Assembly: GCA_040879165.1 (NCBI GenBank)
Contig: JBBDKV010000007.1
Coordinates: 1-43,510, forward strand
Direction of reading: 5' to 3'
From: JBBDKV01 sp040879165
GTDB lineage: Bacteria > Patescibacteriota > Microgenomatia > UBA1400 > PJMF01
DNA: 43,510 nt
Below, in pieces: positions 32,230-42,365 of this stretch. How positions within the stretch are numbered: position 1 is the stretch's first letter; every line of letters starts with the position of its first letter. The position numbers and the translations under genes are program-made. The notes under the pieces are model-generated. The model made no database searches, was not told the origin of the DNA, and worked only from the letters and a program-made list of their open reading frames with translations.

Positions 32230-33924
32230 TTATTTGTTGGTAGACTGCTCAGCAAGCACGGCTGTGAGAAATTCTATGAATAAAGGATGCGGAGCAAGTG
32301 GTCGAGACTTGTATTCTGGATGTGCTTGAGTAGCGACGAAAAATGGATGTATTTTTTTGGGTAATTCGATCATCTCTACAAAAAAATTATCTGGCGAGGT
32401 GCCTGAGAAGACCAAGCCATGTTTTTCAAGAATTTCCCTGTAATGATTGTTAAATTCATAGCGATGACGATGTCTTTCTGAAATTAAGTGCTGTTTCGCG
32501 TCCTTGTGAGCATTGTGCGACTTGTAGATGCTGTCTGCTAGACTGCCAGGTTTGAGGATGCAGTCGTAGGCGCCCAGACGCATACTTGCCCCGTCGCCTT
32601 TGATGCGCTGGTATTTTTTCTCAAAGGGGATGTCGTGAATAATCAAGTGCTCAGCGTCTGGGCGCACCTCACTTGTGTGGGCGTCTTTGAGACCAGCAAC
32701 ATTGCGCGCGAACTCAATACAGGCCAACTGCATCCCATAGCAAAGACCTAAATATGGCACCTTGTGCTTTCGTGCATGGGTGATAGCCTTGATTTTTCCC
32801 TCTACCCCTCGCTCACCCCAGCCAATTGGCACGATGATGCCATCCGCCTGCTTGAGGACAGACAGCGTTTCCTTCGATTTGCTTTCGAGTTGCTCAGCAT
32901 GCAGGAAGTCAATCTGGAGATCAAGATCGTGATACCAGCTAGCAAAATTGAGTGACTCAACGAGTGAAACATACGAGTCTTTTAACTCATAATCGCCAGT
33001 TGCAATATATTTAGCGATGATTGCAACGCGCGCCTTCTTTGCTTTAGGAGCATTGATGGTTGTAACCAATGCCTTCCAATCTGATAAATCTGGTTTCTTT
33101 GGACCCAACTTTAGTTCCTCTAGAACCAGTCTGTCAAAGTGTTGATCAGCAAAAATCAGGGGTATTTCGTAAATTGAGTCACAATCAGGATTTGAAATAA
33201 CATGGTCATGTTCCAAATTGCAGTAGTAGGCGACTTTTTCCTTACGCTTATCATCAATTGGCACCTCAGCTCGTCCTACGATAAATTCTGGCTGGATACC
33301 CATGCCATTGAGTAGTTTGACAGACAATTGAGTCGGCTTGGACTTCATTTCGTTAATATGCGGTGGTTTCGGAAAATACGTGACATGAATGTGAATGGTA
33401 TCTTCAGGAAACTGCAGTTTCATGATTCGGTAGGCTTCATAATAAATGGCATTCTGGTACTCTCCCGCTGTGCCACCAAGCTCTACTAAAATAATGTCAA
33501 AGCCCTCTGCTGCTTCTTTGATGCGACGTATCACCTCCTCAGGCACATACGGAATAGCATCAACTGTTACTCCATTGAAATGCAAATCACGGGTTTTTTG
33601 AATCACTGTCGAGTAAATCTGACCCATGGTGGTAAAGTTTTTTGCACCAACTTCCTCACCTAAAAAGCGCTCATATGAACCGAGATCTAAGTCTGCTTCG
33701 AGGCCATCTTCGCATAAAAAGACATCGCCATGCTCAATCGGGTTGATATTGCCAGAATCTAAATTAAGATAATTCTCACACTTGATGTTGGTGACAGAGT
33801 AGCCGCGGTTTTTCAGTAGCAGTCCAAGTGAGGCTGCAGTAATGCCCTTGCCGAGTCCTGAAAGAACGCCGCCCGAAACGAAAATATACCTGGAATTTTT
33901 TGAAGTATTGCCATGATTGCTCAT
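32230..33924 (-). CDS. pyrG: CTP synthase
   Basis: Converts UTP to CTP with glutamine nitrogen. Synthetase domain: YIFVSGGVLSGLGKGITAASL, YLNLDSGNINPIEHGDVF, and the tyrosine/aspartate pockets. C-terminal class I glutamine amidotransferase domain: the nucleophile cysteine in YLGLCYGMQLACIEFARN and the late HPEY with catalytic histidine and a glutamate nearby. The start at 33924 (MSNHGNTSK) is chosen because the conserved core begins 12 residues later; in-frame ATGs at 33945 and 34017 would add unconserved sequence. 564 aa. 82 bases downstream of dnaE on the same strand. Confidence 0.96.
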   Translation of the reverse strand: MSNHGNTSKNSRYIFVSGGVLSGLGKGITAASLGLLLKNRGYSVTNIKCENYLNLDSGNINPIEHGDVFLCEDGLEADLDLGSYERFLGEEVGAKNFTTMGQIYSTVIQKTRDLHFNGVTVDAIPYVPEEVIRRIKEAAEGFDIILVELGGTAGEYQNAIYYEAYRIMKLQFPEDTIHIHVTYFPKPPHINEMKSKPTQLSVKLLNGMGIQPEFIVGRAEVPIDDKRKEKVAYYCNLEHDHVISNPDCDSIYEIPLIFADQHFDRLVLEELKLGPKKPDLSDWKALVTTINAPKAKKARVAIIAKYIATGDYELKDSYVSLVESLNFASWYHDLDLQIDFLHAEQLESKSKETLSVLKQADGIIVPIGWGERGVEGKIKAITHARKHKVPYLGLCYGMQLACIEFARNVAGLKDAHTSEVRPDAEHLIIHDIPFEKKYQRIKGDGASMRLGAYDCILKPGSLADSIYKSHNAHKDAKQHLISERHRHRYEFNNHYREILEKHGLVFSGTSPDNFFVEMIELPKKIHPFFVATQAHPEYKSRPLAPHPLFIEFLTAVLAEQSTNK

Positions 33925-34006
33925 GGAATTGTATTGTACTGTCATGACTTGGGTCTGGCTAGTATGAAATCTGGATATATATTTATTTTCAATGCAATGC
34001 AACGGC

Positions 34007-37000
34007 CTATGATTCAAGTAGTTGGGCTATTTCTAACTCTACTGTTTCATCCCAACGCACTCCGTAGGGTAACACCATGCGCTGTGGTTGACTACCGTTT
34101 GGAATGAGCACTACTACTGACTCTTCGCCAGGGTGTGATTTGAGAAGTGCGCCCATTTTTTGCAGCGTTTCCTTATTGGTGTGACGAGGAATGAAAATTT
34201 CGTGATCTGCCTCAATTTGTTTTTCAGTTTCTTCAGTAGCTGGATCGGGAACTGAGATTTTTTCAACAATTAGCTGCAATTCTTCATCACGATTATCCAC
34301 TTTTCCTTTGAAAAGTACCACTTTATCTTCGGAAAGTAGGTGTCCAGATTCCTTATATATCTTGGGAAAAACCACAAAATCAATAGAGCCGCTATTATCT
34401 TCAAGTTTACCAAAAGCCATTAAGCTGTTATTTTTTTTGGTGGCAGTTTGTCTCAGACTAGTTATCACTCCCCCGAACAGAAAAGTTTGATTTTGATGAA
34501 TGCTAATGTCAAGTTCGCCAATTGTTTTTGTCGCACGCTTGGTCACGGTCTTGAGTGCCTGTGCCATGGGGTGATCGGTCAAATATAAACCGAGTAACTG
34601 CTTTTCAAACGACAGTAACTCTTGCTTTGGATACTCAGGAAGCTCCGGAAATGTATCTTGAATAGCTGAAGCCGATGGCGACACTCCCTGAAACAGAGTA
34701 TCTTGACCCTCGGTATCAGACTTGAGTTGCGAGGCTGTTTGGCGGATTGTTTCTAGGTTTTCCAACATGCTGGCTCGAGTGCCAAAGTCATCCATCGCTC
34801 CAACTTTGATCAAACACTCGATGGTAGTTTTATTAACCTTGCGACTATCTGTACCATTAATAAACTGGGTAAGAGCTGTAAACTCACCTCCATCGTTTCT
34901 GACTTCGATAATATTTTCAATGGCAGCGGTACCAACGTGCTTAATGGCATTTAGTCCAAAGCGTATTGCCAGACCATTGAGTGAGTCTTTGTGCTTCTCG
35001 ATGGCAAAGTCACTATCAGATTTATTGATGTTTGGGGGTAAAATCAGTATTCCCATTTTTTTGCAGGTTTCAATTGAGACAGCCACCTTCATATCTCGAT
35101 TAGCCGAATGAGAGCCAGATTCAATGCTCATTAAGGCAGTCATGTACTCAACAGCAAAGTTAGCTTTCAGATAGGCAGTTTGATACGCGATCATGGCGTA
35201 ACTTGTGGCGTGTGCTTTATTAAATCCGTAATTGGCAAATGCTTCAATAAAGCCCCAGACGCGTTCAGCAACTTCCTGGCGATACCCCTTCTCCACTGAT
35301 TGAGAAATGAAGCGCCGCTTGTTTTCATCGAGTAAAGATTTCTTCTTCTTTCCTATTGCTCGGCGCAAAATATCTGCATCCCCTAGGGAATAACCGGCCA
35401 TAACATTGGCAATTAACAAAATCTGCTCCTGGTAGACCATGACCCCGTAGGTTTCTTTTAAAATAGGAATCAGTGTTTCATCAGGATATTTAATGCTTTT
35501 GGGATTATGTTTGCCTTCAATAAATTGCGGAATCAGTTCCATAGGACCAGGTCGGTAGAGGGCAACCATGGCGGTAATATCAGAAAATTGTGACGGTTTG
35601 AGCGTTCGTGAAACACGTCGCATTCCTGCTGACTCAAGCTGGAAAACACCCATCGTTTCTCCGCTTGCTAATAGCTCATACGTTTTTTTGTCATCAAGCG
35701 GGATGCTGTCAATATCCACCGTCTTTCCTTGGTTTTCTTTGATCAAGCTGAGCGTTTGCTGAATGATTGATAAATTTCTCAAGCCAAGAAAGTCAAATTT
35801 CAGCAGTCCAATGGCTTCATCAGAAATATTGCAGTCTAAGACATACATATCATATTGGGTAATGGTTTTTCCTGAACGCGTGTCTTTTTGAATTGGTGCG
35901 TAATTAGTCAATGGAGTGTCAGAAATTACGATAGCAGCCGCATGTACAGATGAGTGACGTACCACACCTTCGACTTTTTGAGCTAGATTAATTAGTTTTT
36001 TGTATTTAGGTTGTTTATAATACTCGGTCAATTCAGGTACGTTCTCAATGGCTGTTTGGAGCGACGTTTTTTTGCCCGGATCGTTGGGAATCAGCTTGGC
36101 AATTTTGTCAGGCTCTTCGTATGGCATGCCCAGCACTCTGCCGATATCACGAATAGAAACTCGCGCTTCCATTCTTCCAAAAGTAATAACGTGTCCGACG
36201 TGATCTGCTCCGTATTTTTCTGAAACATACTCGATTACTCGATCACGACTGGTATCAGCAAAGTCAATATCGATGTCGGGAGGGGTCGGCCGCTGTGGGT
36301 TGAGAAATCGCTCGAACGCCAAACCGTGTTCAATTGGATCAACAGTGGTGATGCCCAATAGGTAGGAGACCAGTGAGCCAGCTGCTGAGCCACGACCTGG
36401 TCCAACACTAATACCCTGCTCTTTTGCCCAGTTCACAAAATCCTGGGTGATCAAGAAATAGGTCGGGTAGCCTTTCTGAACGATGACGTCTGTTTCGTAC
36501 GCCAGTCGCTCTGTAAGCTCGGGAGTGATGTCGGGGTATTTCTTAGGTAAGGCTTTTTCAGTTAATTTTCGCAAATACGACTCATCTGTTTCGCCCTTGG
36601 GAAGCGGAAATCGAGGAAAAATGAGATCGCCAGTGGGAATGGTGATTTCACAGCGCTCAGCAATCACGCGAGTATTGGTAATTGCTTCTGGTAAATCGTC
36701 AAACAATGCAATCATTTCTTGCGTTGATTTCAGATAGAAGTCCGGTGAGTCCATTATGGTCATTCGATTGGTGTCTGAAATTAATTTGCGTGTCTGCACG
36801 CACAGCAGCGCGTCTTGTGCTTCCGCTTCATCTGGTTCGGTATAGTGAACATCATTAGTGGCAACTAAAGGAATGTCTAACTTGCGTGACAGTGCCACTT
36901 GTTGCTTAGTGAGTGCAGGCAGCTCTTTGATGCCAGCGTGACTTTGCACTTCGATGTAGAAGCGATCTCCAAACAATTCTTTAAATTTTTTCATTTCGGC

Positions 37001-37486
37001 CTCAGCCTCTTCTTCTTGACCATTACGTAGTAGGACGTTAAAAAGACTGCTCATACAACCAGTGGTGACGATGATGTTGTCACTAAACTCAGTCAATAGT
37101 TCAAAATCAATCCGGGGTTTATATGAAAATCCTTCAAAATTTGCTCGAGAAACGAGTCGCATCAGATTCTGGTAGCCAGCATGGTTTTCTGCAAGTAGGG
37201 TTAAGTGAAATTGGTCGCCACCCATCTTAGTTTGCTTATTGAAGCGAGACTCCTTTGCCATGTAGGCCTCAACACCGATAATCGGCTTAATCTCCTGTTT
37301 GCGGCACTCATTGTAAAAATGCAACGCCCCATACATACCGCCATGATCAGTCAGGGCAAGTGCGGTTTGACCATGCGCTTTCGCTCTAGCGACCAATTTG
37401 GGAATTCTCCCCAGGCCATCGAGCATCGAAAACTCAGTGTGAACATGTAGGTGAACAAAATCAGCTGATTGGAGGGTCTGTGACAT
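34007..37486 (-). CDS. dnaE: DNA polymerase III alpha subunit
   Basis: Replicative polymerase, about 1159 aa. PHP domain at the N-terminus (FVHLHVHTEFSMLDGLG), palm with PDIDIDFAD holding catalytic aspartates and GPGRGSAAGS, fingers with NYGFNKAHATSYAMIAYQTA, an HhH region, and a C-terminal OB fold (FGGVITSLRQTATKKN). The start is placed at ATG 37486 (MSQTLQ); a TTG at 37504 that overlaps the gatB stop is possible. No 3'-5' exonuclease domain, as usual for DnaE. Directly downstream of gatB, so probably co-transcribed with gatCAB. Confidence 0.97.
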   Translation of the reverse strand: MSQTLQSADFVHLHVHTEFSMLDGLGRIPKLVARAKAHGQTALALTDHGGMYGALHFYNECRKQEIKPIIGVEAYMAKESRFNKQTKMGGDQFHLTLLAENHAGYQNLMRLVSRANFEGFSYKPRIDFELLTEFSDNIIVTTGCMSSLFNVLLRNGQEEEAEAEMKKFKELFGDRFYIEVQSHAGIKELPALTKQQVALSRKLDIPLVATNDVHYTEPDEAEAQDALLCVQTRKLISDTNRMTIMDSPDFYLKSTQEMIALFDDLPEAITNTRVIAERCEITIPTGDLIFPRFPLPKGETDESYLRKLTEKALPKKYPDITPELTERLAYETDVIVQKGYPTYFLITQDFVNWAKEQGISVGPGRGSAAGSLVSYLLGITTVDPIEHGLAFERFLNPQRPTPPDIDIDFADTSRDRVIEYVSEKYGADHVGHVITFGRMEARVSIRDIGRVLGMPYEEPDKIAKLIPNDPGKKTSLQTAIENVPELTEYYKQPKYKKLINLAQKVEGVVRHSSVHAAAIVISDTPLTNYAPIQKDTRSGKTITQYDMYVLDCNISDEAIGLLKFDFLGLRNLSIIQQTLSLIKENQGKTVDIDSIPLDDKKTYELLASGETMGVFQLESAGMRRVSRTLKPSQFSDITAMVALYRPGPMELIPQFIEGKHNPKSIKYPDETLIPILKETYGVMVYQEQILLIANVMAGYSLGDADILRRAIGKKKKSLLDENKRRFISQSVEKGYRQEVAERVWGFIEAFANYGFNKAHATSYAMIAYQTAYLKANFAVEYMTALMSIESGSHSANRDMKVAVSIETCKKMGILILPPNINKSDSDFAIEKHKDSLNGLAIRFGLNAIKHVGTAAIENIIEVRNDGGEFTALTQFINGTDSRKVNKTTIECLIKVGAMDDFGTRASMLENLETIRQTASQLKSDTEGQDTLFQGVSPSASAIQDTFPELPEYPKQELLSFEKQLLGLYLTDHPMAQALKTVTKRATKTIGELDISIHQNQTFLFGGVITSLRQTATKKNNSLMAFGKLEDNSGSIDFVVFPKIYKESGHLLSEDKVVLFKGKVDNRDEELQLIVEKISVPDPATEETEKQIEADHEIFIPRHTNKETLQKMGALLKSHPGEESVVVLIPNGSQPQRMVLPYGVRWDETVELEIAQLLES

Positions 37487-37500
37487 CTTGAGCCATAGTA

Positions 37501-38835
37501 TCAAGTTGTGAGGGCTTTGCCAAGCGCAGTGCGGACTTGTTGTGCGTCTGGTTTACTCTTGAGTTCTTTCATTACTTGCCCCATCAAGAAGCCAAGTACT
37601 TGAGTTTGACCGTTCTGATACTTTTTGACGGCGTCAGAATTTTTATTGAGTACGGCGGAAATAATCGACTCGAGCTCGTCGCTGTCTAGAACTGCTGTGT
37701 CATGAGCCTTTTGAAATGCTGCAACTATTTTGGCGGCGGAAGTATTGGCAGAAATGTTCAGGCGTTTGTTGTGTAGGTCACTAGCGAGCGTGTTGGGTGA
37801 CTGTTGTTGAGCTGTCAGCTGAGCAAACACATCTTCAAACAAGGCAACGTTTTCTGGAGAAGTGGCTAATGGTAGTCCAAAGCGAGGATCAACAGCAAAT
37901 TGATCGCTCCACCGTACGACTACCTGTGCTGGCAACTCTGGGATTGAGCTTTGAATGGTAGCAATGTGTTCATCAGGTAATTCAATTGGAGGTAAGTCAG
38001 GGTCAGGAAAGTAGCGGTAATCAGCAGCGGCTTCTTTAGTGCGCTGTGCGAAGGTGCGGTTTTTCACACTATCCCAACCACGAGTTTCCTGATGTAGTTG
38101 CTCCCCTGCCTCTAACGCCGCTTGCTGTCGCTGCATTTCATAGTGTATTGCTTGTTCTAGAAAACGGAATGAGTTTATATTTTTCAGCTCAATTTTATAA
38201 TCTGGCAATTGTGTTTTATGCACTGGACGAAGTGAAACGTTGGCCTCAAGCCGCATGCCACCCTGTTCCATATCGCAGTCAGCTATGTCGAGGTAGCGGA
38301 GAATATCACGGAGCTGCTTGGCGTATGCTTTTGCGTGGGCAGGACTGGTAATATCTGGCTCGGTAACAATTTCTACGAGCGGAACACCGCCGCGATTAAA
38401 GTCAATTAATGAAACTTTGCGTCCGTCAAGAGTTGTGTGCTGCAGTTTGCCAGTGTCTTCCTCTAGGTGGATTCGTCGTATTCTGACAGCGCCCTCAGCA
38501 GTATTGAGTTGGCCTTTTTCGCAGAATGGTAGGTCGTACTGACTGATCTGGTAGCCTTTTGGCAAGTCTGGGTAGAAATAATGCTTGCGGTCGAACTTAG
38601 ATACTTGATTAATTGTGCAGCCAAGTGCCAGACCTAACTTGATGGTCCAATCGATTGCTGTTCTGTTTGCCACAGGCAGGCCACCAGGCATCCCAAGACA
38701 AACTGGACATGTGTGAATATTTGGTTTTTCAGCGTGAAATGGATTGTTGGCGCAGCCACAAAACATCTTGCTAACTGTCTTGAGCTCGACGTGAACTTCC
38801 ATACCGCAGACGAGTGAGTAGGTGTTATCTGTCAT
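37501..38835 (-). CDS. gatB: Aspartyl/glutamyl-tRNA amidotransferase subunit B
   Basis: A 444-aa protein, somewhat shorter than the usual 470-480. It begins with the GatB signature VCGMEVHVELKT, has the zinc-site cysteines in FCGCAN and HTCPVCLGMPG, KLQHT of the kinase-like active site, and a C-terminal YqeY/tail domain that reads GFLMGQVMKELK. It phosphorylates Glu-tRNA(Gln) or Asp-tRNA(Asn) for amidation in the GatCAB complex. Its start overlaps the gatA end by 11 bases. Confidence 0.96.
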   Translation of the reverse strand: MTDNTYSLVCGMEVHVELKTVSKMFCGCANNPFHAEKPNIHTCPVCLGMPGGLPVANRTAIDWTIKLGLALGCTINQVSKFDRKHYFYPDLPKGYQISQYDLPFCEKGQLNTAEGAVRIRRIHLEEDTGKLQHTTLDGRKVSLIDFNRGGVPLVEIVTEPDITSPAHAKAYAKQLRDILRYLDIADCDMEQGGMRLEANVSLRPVHKTQLPDYKIELKNINSFRFLEQAIHYEMQRQQAALEAGEQLHQETRGWDSVKNRTFAQRTKEAAADYRYFPDPDLPPIELPDEHIATIQSSIPELPAQVVVRWSDQFAVDPRFGLPLATSPENVALFEDVFAQLTAQQQSPNTLASDLHNKRLNISANTSAAKIVAAFQKAHDTAVLDSDELESIISAVLNKNSDAVKKYQNGQTQVLGFLMGQVMKELKSKPDAQQVRTALGKALTT

Positions 38836-40252
38836 TATCTGTTCCTATAGTAGGTGGCTGCTGGGTATGCCAGTCAGTGCGTTGTTGATAGGCGTGACCA
38901 ATTTGAAGCAACTGGCGCTCAGCATACTTTTTTCCAATGAGTTGCATTCCTACAGGTAGTTTATTTTTTGTAAATCCTGCAGGAATAGCTAAGCTGGGCA
39001 CTCCGACCGTATTGATGGTCACAGTGTATAAATCCTCGAGTAAAATAGTGAGCGGATCATTGAGTAGCTGACCAAGTTGAGCTGCTGGGGTGGGCGTGAC
39101 TGGCGCAAGGAGTACGTCGCATTTTTGGAACACTTTGGCGTATTCCTCAATTAGCACTGTACGAGCTTTTTGGGCAGTTTTGTAAAATTTATCTGCATAG
39201 CCAGATGAGAGCGCAAAGGTGCCACCCATTATTCGTCGTTTATTTTCCTGTGTGAATGCGTCACGACTTGCCCCATAACGCACTCCATCGTACCGAGCTA
39301 GGTTGGAGCTCGCTTCGCTCATAGCTAAAGAATAATAAATAGCAATGCTGTGCTCGAGAAAGGGAATACTGACTTCTTCCAGTGTCGCCCCAGCTTGCCT
39401 GTATTCTTCAGCCGCCGCCAAAACAATCTGTTTGACTTCAGGGTCTATCCCCTCGGCAAAAAATTCTTTTGGGTTGCCAATCACGACTTTTTTCATGTCA
39501 GTGTTAAGGTCAGTGGCGTAGGGCTCGCTGGGTCGTGTAGCAGTTGTGGCATCAAGGGGGTCAGCGCCTGCAATTACTTCTAAAATGAGTGCGAGGTCTT
39601 CTGCTGATTTTGCCATGGGGCCAACGGAATCCAGCGAGGATGCGTACGCCACGGCTCCGTAGCGTGAAACACGCCCATATGTCACTTTGAGACCTGAAAT
39701 GCCACACATGCTTGCCGGGTTGCGAATTGAGCCACCAGTATCTTCGCCAATGGCAAAACTGACTGCCCGAGTGGCAATTGAAATAGCAGAGCCACCAGAA
39801 GACCCTCCCGGAATATGCTGAGTATTCCAGGGATTTTTTGCCGGAGAGAAATCAGTGTTTTCGTTTGAAGAGCCGTGTCCAAAAGCATCTTGGTTATTTT
39901 TGCCAATTAAAATGGCGCCAGCATCGAGTAGTTTTTGGTATACGGTGGCGTTGTACGGAGGGATAAATGATTGGAGGACGTTTGAGCCAGCCGTTGTCAG
40001 GACATCTTTGGTAGCGTAGGTATCTTTCAAGCTAAAGGGAATACCGTGCAGTCGAGATTTCGGTTTTTTCATAGCATCAAGACTCGATGCTTGAGTCAGC
40101 AACGCTTCTTTTTCTCTGAGCGTAATAAAATCTGACAGCGTTTTGTTTTGCGCAGTAGCCTGAGATAAAGCTTCGGTAACGAGCTCTACACTACTAATCT
40201 TTTTCTGCTGCAACGATTGTTCTAGTTGTGAAATGGATGTATTTAATAGCAT
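38825..40252 (-). CDS. gatA: Aspartyl/glutamyl-tRNA amidotransferase subunit A
   Basis: Amidase-signature protein of 475 aa that releases ammonia from glutamine for GatB. The Ser-cisSer-Lys triad is Lys76 (FSLKD), Ser151 (PGGSSGGS) and Ser175 (DTGGSIRNP). The start at 40252 (MLLNTSISQLEQSL) is chosen because it lies eight bases after the gatC stop and fits the family N-terminus; the frame is open upstream but inside gatC. Normal length. Confidence 0.96.
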   Translation of the reverse strand: MLLNTSISQLEQSLQQKKISSVELVTEALSQATAQNKTLSDFITLREKEALLTQASSLDAMKKPKSRLHGIPFSLKDTYATKDVLTTAGSNVLQSFIPPYNATVYQKLLDAGAILIGKNNQDAFGHGSSNENTDFSPAKNPWNTQHIPGGSSGGSAISIATRAVSFAIGEDTGGSIRNPASMCGISGLKVTYGRVSRYGAVAYASSLDSVGPMAKSAEDLALILEVIAGADPLDATTATRPSEPYATDLNTDMKKVVIGNPKEFFAEGIDPEVKQIVLAAAEEYRQAGATLEEVSIPFLEHSIAIYYSLAMSEASSNLARYDGVRYGASRDAFTQENKRRIMGGTFALSSGYADKFYKTAQKARTVLIEEYAKVFQKCDVLLAPVTPTPAAQLGQLLNDPLTILLEDLYTVTINTVGVPSLAIPAGFTKNKLPVGMQLIGKKYAERQLLQIGHAYQQRTDWHTQQPPTIGTDNDR

Positions 40253-40259
40253 ATTTGAG

Positions 40260-40547
40260 TTATTCTTTATCCAGAATGGCATCGACGACGAAATAGCCTT
40301 GGTGTTGTCTTGAGGCATTTTTTAATGCCTCCACCTGAGTTAATGAAGCGGTCGTTCGGTCCTCTCTGAGCACATTGGCATCATTAAAAACCCGGGCAGT
40401 CGGAGATGCGCTACCCGTGTCTAATTGATTAATTTGTTGCATGTACTCAATTGTAGAACCAAGTTGCTGCTCAAAATGAGCAAGCTCTTTCTCAGAAAGT
40501 GACAAGTTAGCTAGATTGGCAATATGCTTAATTGGTAGTTTTTTCAT
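40260..40547 (-). CDS. gatC: Aspartyl/glutamyl-tRNA amidotransferase subunit C
   Basis: A 95-aa small subunit that clamps GatA and GatB. Typical pattern: IKHIANLANLSLSEKELAHF, then a TIEYMQQINQLDT helix and a C-terminal LREDRTT that threads between the larger subunits. The ATG overlaps the htpX stop by 4 bases (ATGA), which indicates coupling with that membrane protease gene. Confidence 0.95.
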   Translation of the reverse strand: MKKLPIKHIANLANLSLSEKELAHFEQQLGSTIEYMQQINQLDTGSASPTARVFNDANVLREDRTTASLTQVEALKNASRQHQGYFVVDAILDKE

Positions 40548-41464
40548 ACTTTTCCTGTCAGTCCTCGCAATGCCTGAATTCGCTCTTCTACGGGAGGATG
40601 AGTGCGAAATAGTCCTGCAAACCAGCCGATTACATCTTTAGAGTGATTTTTTAAGGGATTGCTAATATACATATGGGCGGACGCCTTACTAGCTGCCTTG
40701 AGTGGTTTGTCATCTGAACTTATTTTTTCCAACGCTCTCGCTAAACCAGCCGGATTGCGAGTCATTCCAGCGCCAGTGGCATCAGCCAGAAATTCTCGTT
40801 TGCGTGAAATAGCCAGCTGAATCACTTGAGCAATTAGTGGTGAAAGGATAGCAAGAACTATAGCCAGTATGAAAAACACGATTTGGAGCTGACCTCCGCC
40901 TCGATCATTGCTCCGTTGCCCGCCACCAAAAAAGCTCATGCGTAAAAACCAATCTGAAAGCAAGGCTACCATACCAACCAGGATAGTGACGACAGACATC
41001 AAGCGAATATCATAGTTTTTAATGTGTGCCAGTTCATGCGCCACAACTCCCTCAATCTCCGCTCTTTCAAGACGAGCCAATAAGCCAGTAGTTGCTACGA
41101 CCACACCATGATTTGGATCTCTGCCTGTAGCAAAGGCATTAATTGAAGCGTCATCAAGGACATACAGTCTAGGCATGGGCATGCGTTGGCCTGAAACAAT
41201 ATTTTCGGTAACTGTGTAGTAATCAAAAAATTCTTCTCGTGAGGCTGGGCGAGCGCCTGAGAGGGAGAGGATAATTTTGTCTGACCACCAGTAGGAGGCA
41301 AAAGAAAGTAGTCCAGAAACAATCAGCGCGAGCCCAACAAGATCAAGTCCAAATCCCATTCCAACACTCATTACGTACACCACCACAACAATAAAGATGA
41401 TGAAGCCGACCATCACATACCAAGATCTTCGCTTGTTTTGGGCAACCAGCTGATAATGCGTCAT
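40544..41464 (-). CDS. htpX: HtpX-like membrane zinc metalloprotease
   Basis: A 306-aa M48 protease for quality control of membrane proteins. Two N-terminal helices (residues 16-36 and 41-60), the zinc motif HELAH at 143-147 with a third ligand in SRKREFLADATGAG, and two more hydrophobic segments between. It follows lemA by 22 bases, a common pairing, and overlaps gatC. C-terminal THPPVEERIQAL is also conserved in the family. Confidence 0.95.
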   Translation of the reverse strand: MTHYQLVAQNKRRSWYVMVGFIIFIVVVVYVMSVGMGFGLDLVGLALIVSGLLSFASYWWSDKIILSLSGARPASREEFFDYYTVTENIVSGQRMPMPRLYVLDDASINAFATGRDPNHGVVVATTGLLARLERAEIEGVVAHELAHIKNYDIRLMSVVTILVGMVALLSDWFLRMSFFGGGQRSNDRGGGQLQIVFFILAIVLAILSPLIAQVIQLAISRKREFLADATGAGMTRNPAGLARALEKISSDDKPLKAASKASAHMYISNPLKNHSKDVIGWFAGLFRTHPPVEERIQALRGLTGKV

Positions 41465-41486
41465 GCTATTTTTCTGTTACAAATGC

Positions 41487-42074
41487 TTAGAGATTGACCT
41501 TAGGGTCTTGCATTTCTTTTGTACTCACTTCTACATGAGCACCAGTTTGTGGAGTTGCTAAACCCTTCTCCTCTTTGAAGCCAAACATACTTGCCACGAT
41601 GTTTGATGGGAACATTACCAATTTTTCATTGTATTCTTGACTCAAGTCAATCACAGCTCGGCGCGCATACATCAGTTTGTCTGCGGTGTCTGTTAACTCT
41701 TGCATAAACCGTGAGATACTGGCATCTGACTTCATTTCTGGATTGTCCTCAACAGCCACTGAGAAACGGGGAATTAAGTTTTGCATCTGCTCAATAGCGG
41801 CGTCAACATCCTCGGGTGATCCAGTTTTATCTGCCTTGGCAACTGCTTTTCGAGCCTCTGATAGCATCTCAAAGATACCCTTTTCATGCTTTAGATACCC
41901 TTTGACAGTGGATTCCAGGTTTGGAATCAGAGCAGCTTGACGCTTCAGTTGATTGCCAATTTCTTGAATACTGGCAACAATTTGAGTTTTTAATCGTTGC
42001 AGACCATTGTATATCGAGACAACATAGACAGCGAGTGCTATGACGACTAGTAGTAAAATTACAAGTGGAGACAT
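41487..42074 (-). CDS. lemA: LemA family protein
   Basis: A 195-aa protein with an N-terminal membrane helix (residues 2-20) and then a long helical bundle. Family marks are YNGLQRLKTQIVASIQEIG, LKRQAALIPNLESTVKGYLKHE, and the RAVIDLSQEYNEKLVMFPSNIVA segment near the end. LemA proteins commonly accompany HtpX. A good AAGGA ribosome site stands before the ATG. Confidence 0.95.
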   Translation of the reverse strand: MSPLVILLLVVIALAVYVVSIYNGLQRLKTQIVASIQEIGNQLKRQAALIPNLESTVKGYLKHEKGIFEMLSEARKAVAKADKTGSPEDVDAAIEQMQNLIPRFSVAVEDNPEMKSDASISRFMQELTDTADKLMYARRAVIDLSQEYNEKLVMFPSNIVASMFGFKEEKGLATPQTGAHVEVSTKEMQDPKVNL

Positions 42075-42106
42075 ACGTCCTTTCTTACATCTTTTCTTAA
42101 GACCTG

Positions 42107-42112
42107 ATTATA
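42107..42112 (-). promoter_or_regulatory. -10 box of the lemA-htpX-gatCAB unit
   Basis: TATAAT on the minus strand, 32 bases before the lemA ATG, leaving room for a leader with a ribosome site. The -35 is weak. The rest of the 42113-42340 space shows short AT-rich stretches and no gene. Confidence 0.5.
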
Positions 42113-42349
42113 CACAGTAGTGCCACAAACAGAAAGTACAATCTTTTATTTGTCTGTAACTGACTATTACACCTCTCATTTATTTCACATATATTCACGT
42201 TTTTCACGAGTATTCACATTGTACAACTTGTTTTGTTGCGCAGTTCCGTACTACCCTATTTAAGTTATAGGCTCTTAATTATCTATCTATCCTCTGCGCA
42301 AGAGTGGTCAGTGTTCGTAATTAAGCGTTTGCGTACAGATAAAATAAGG

Positions 42350-42355
42350 TATAAT
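42350..42355 (+). promoter_or_regulatory. -10 box of tRNA-Asp
   Basis: TATAAT ten bases before the tRNA 5' end, with TTTGCG 16 bases upstream (42328-42333) as a possible -35. Good spacing for a tRNA promoter. Confidence 0.6.
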
Positions 42356-42365
42356 ACGCCACACT

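Noticed and set aside
34722..35111. 129-codon plus-strand frame
   Set aside because: Entirely antisense to dnaE with no own motif.
38046..38351. 101-codon plus-strand frame
   Set aside because: Antisense to gatB; shadow.
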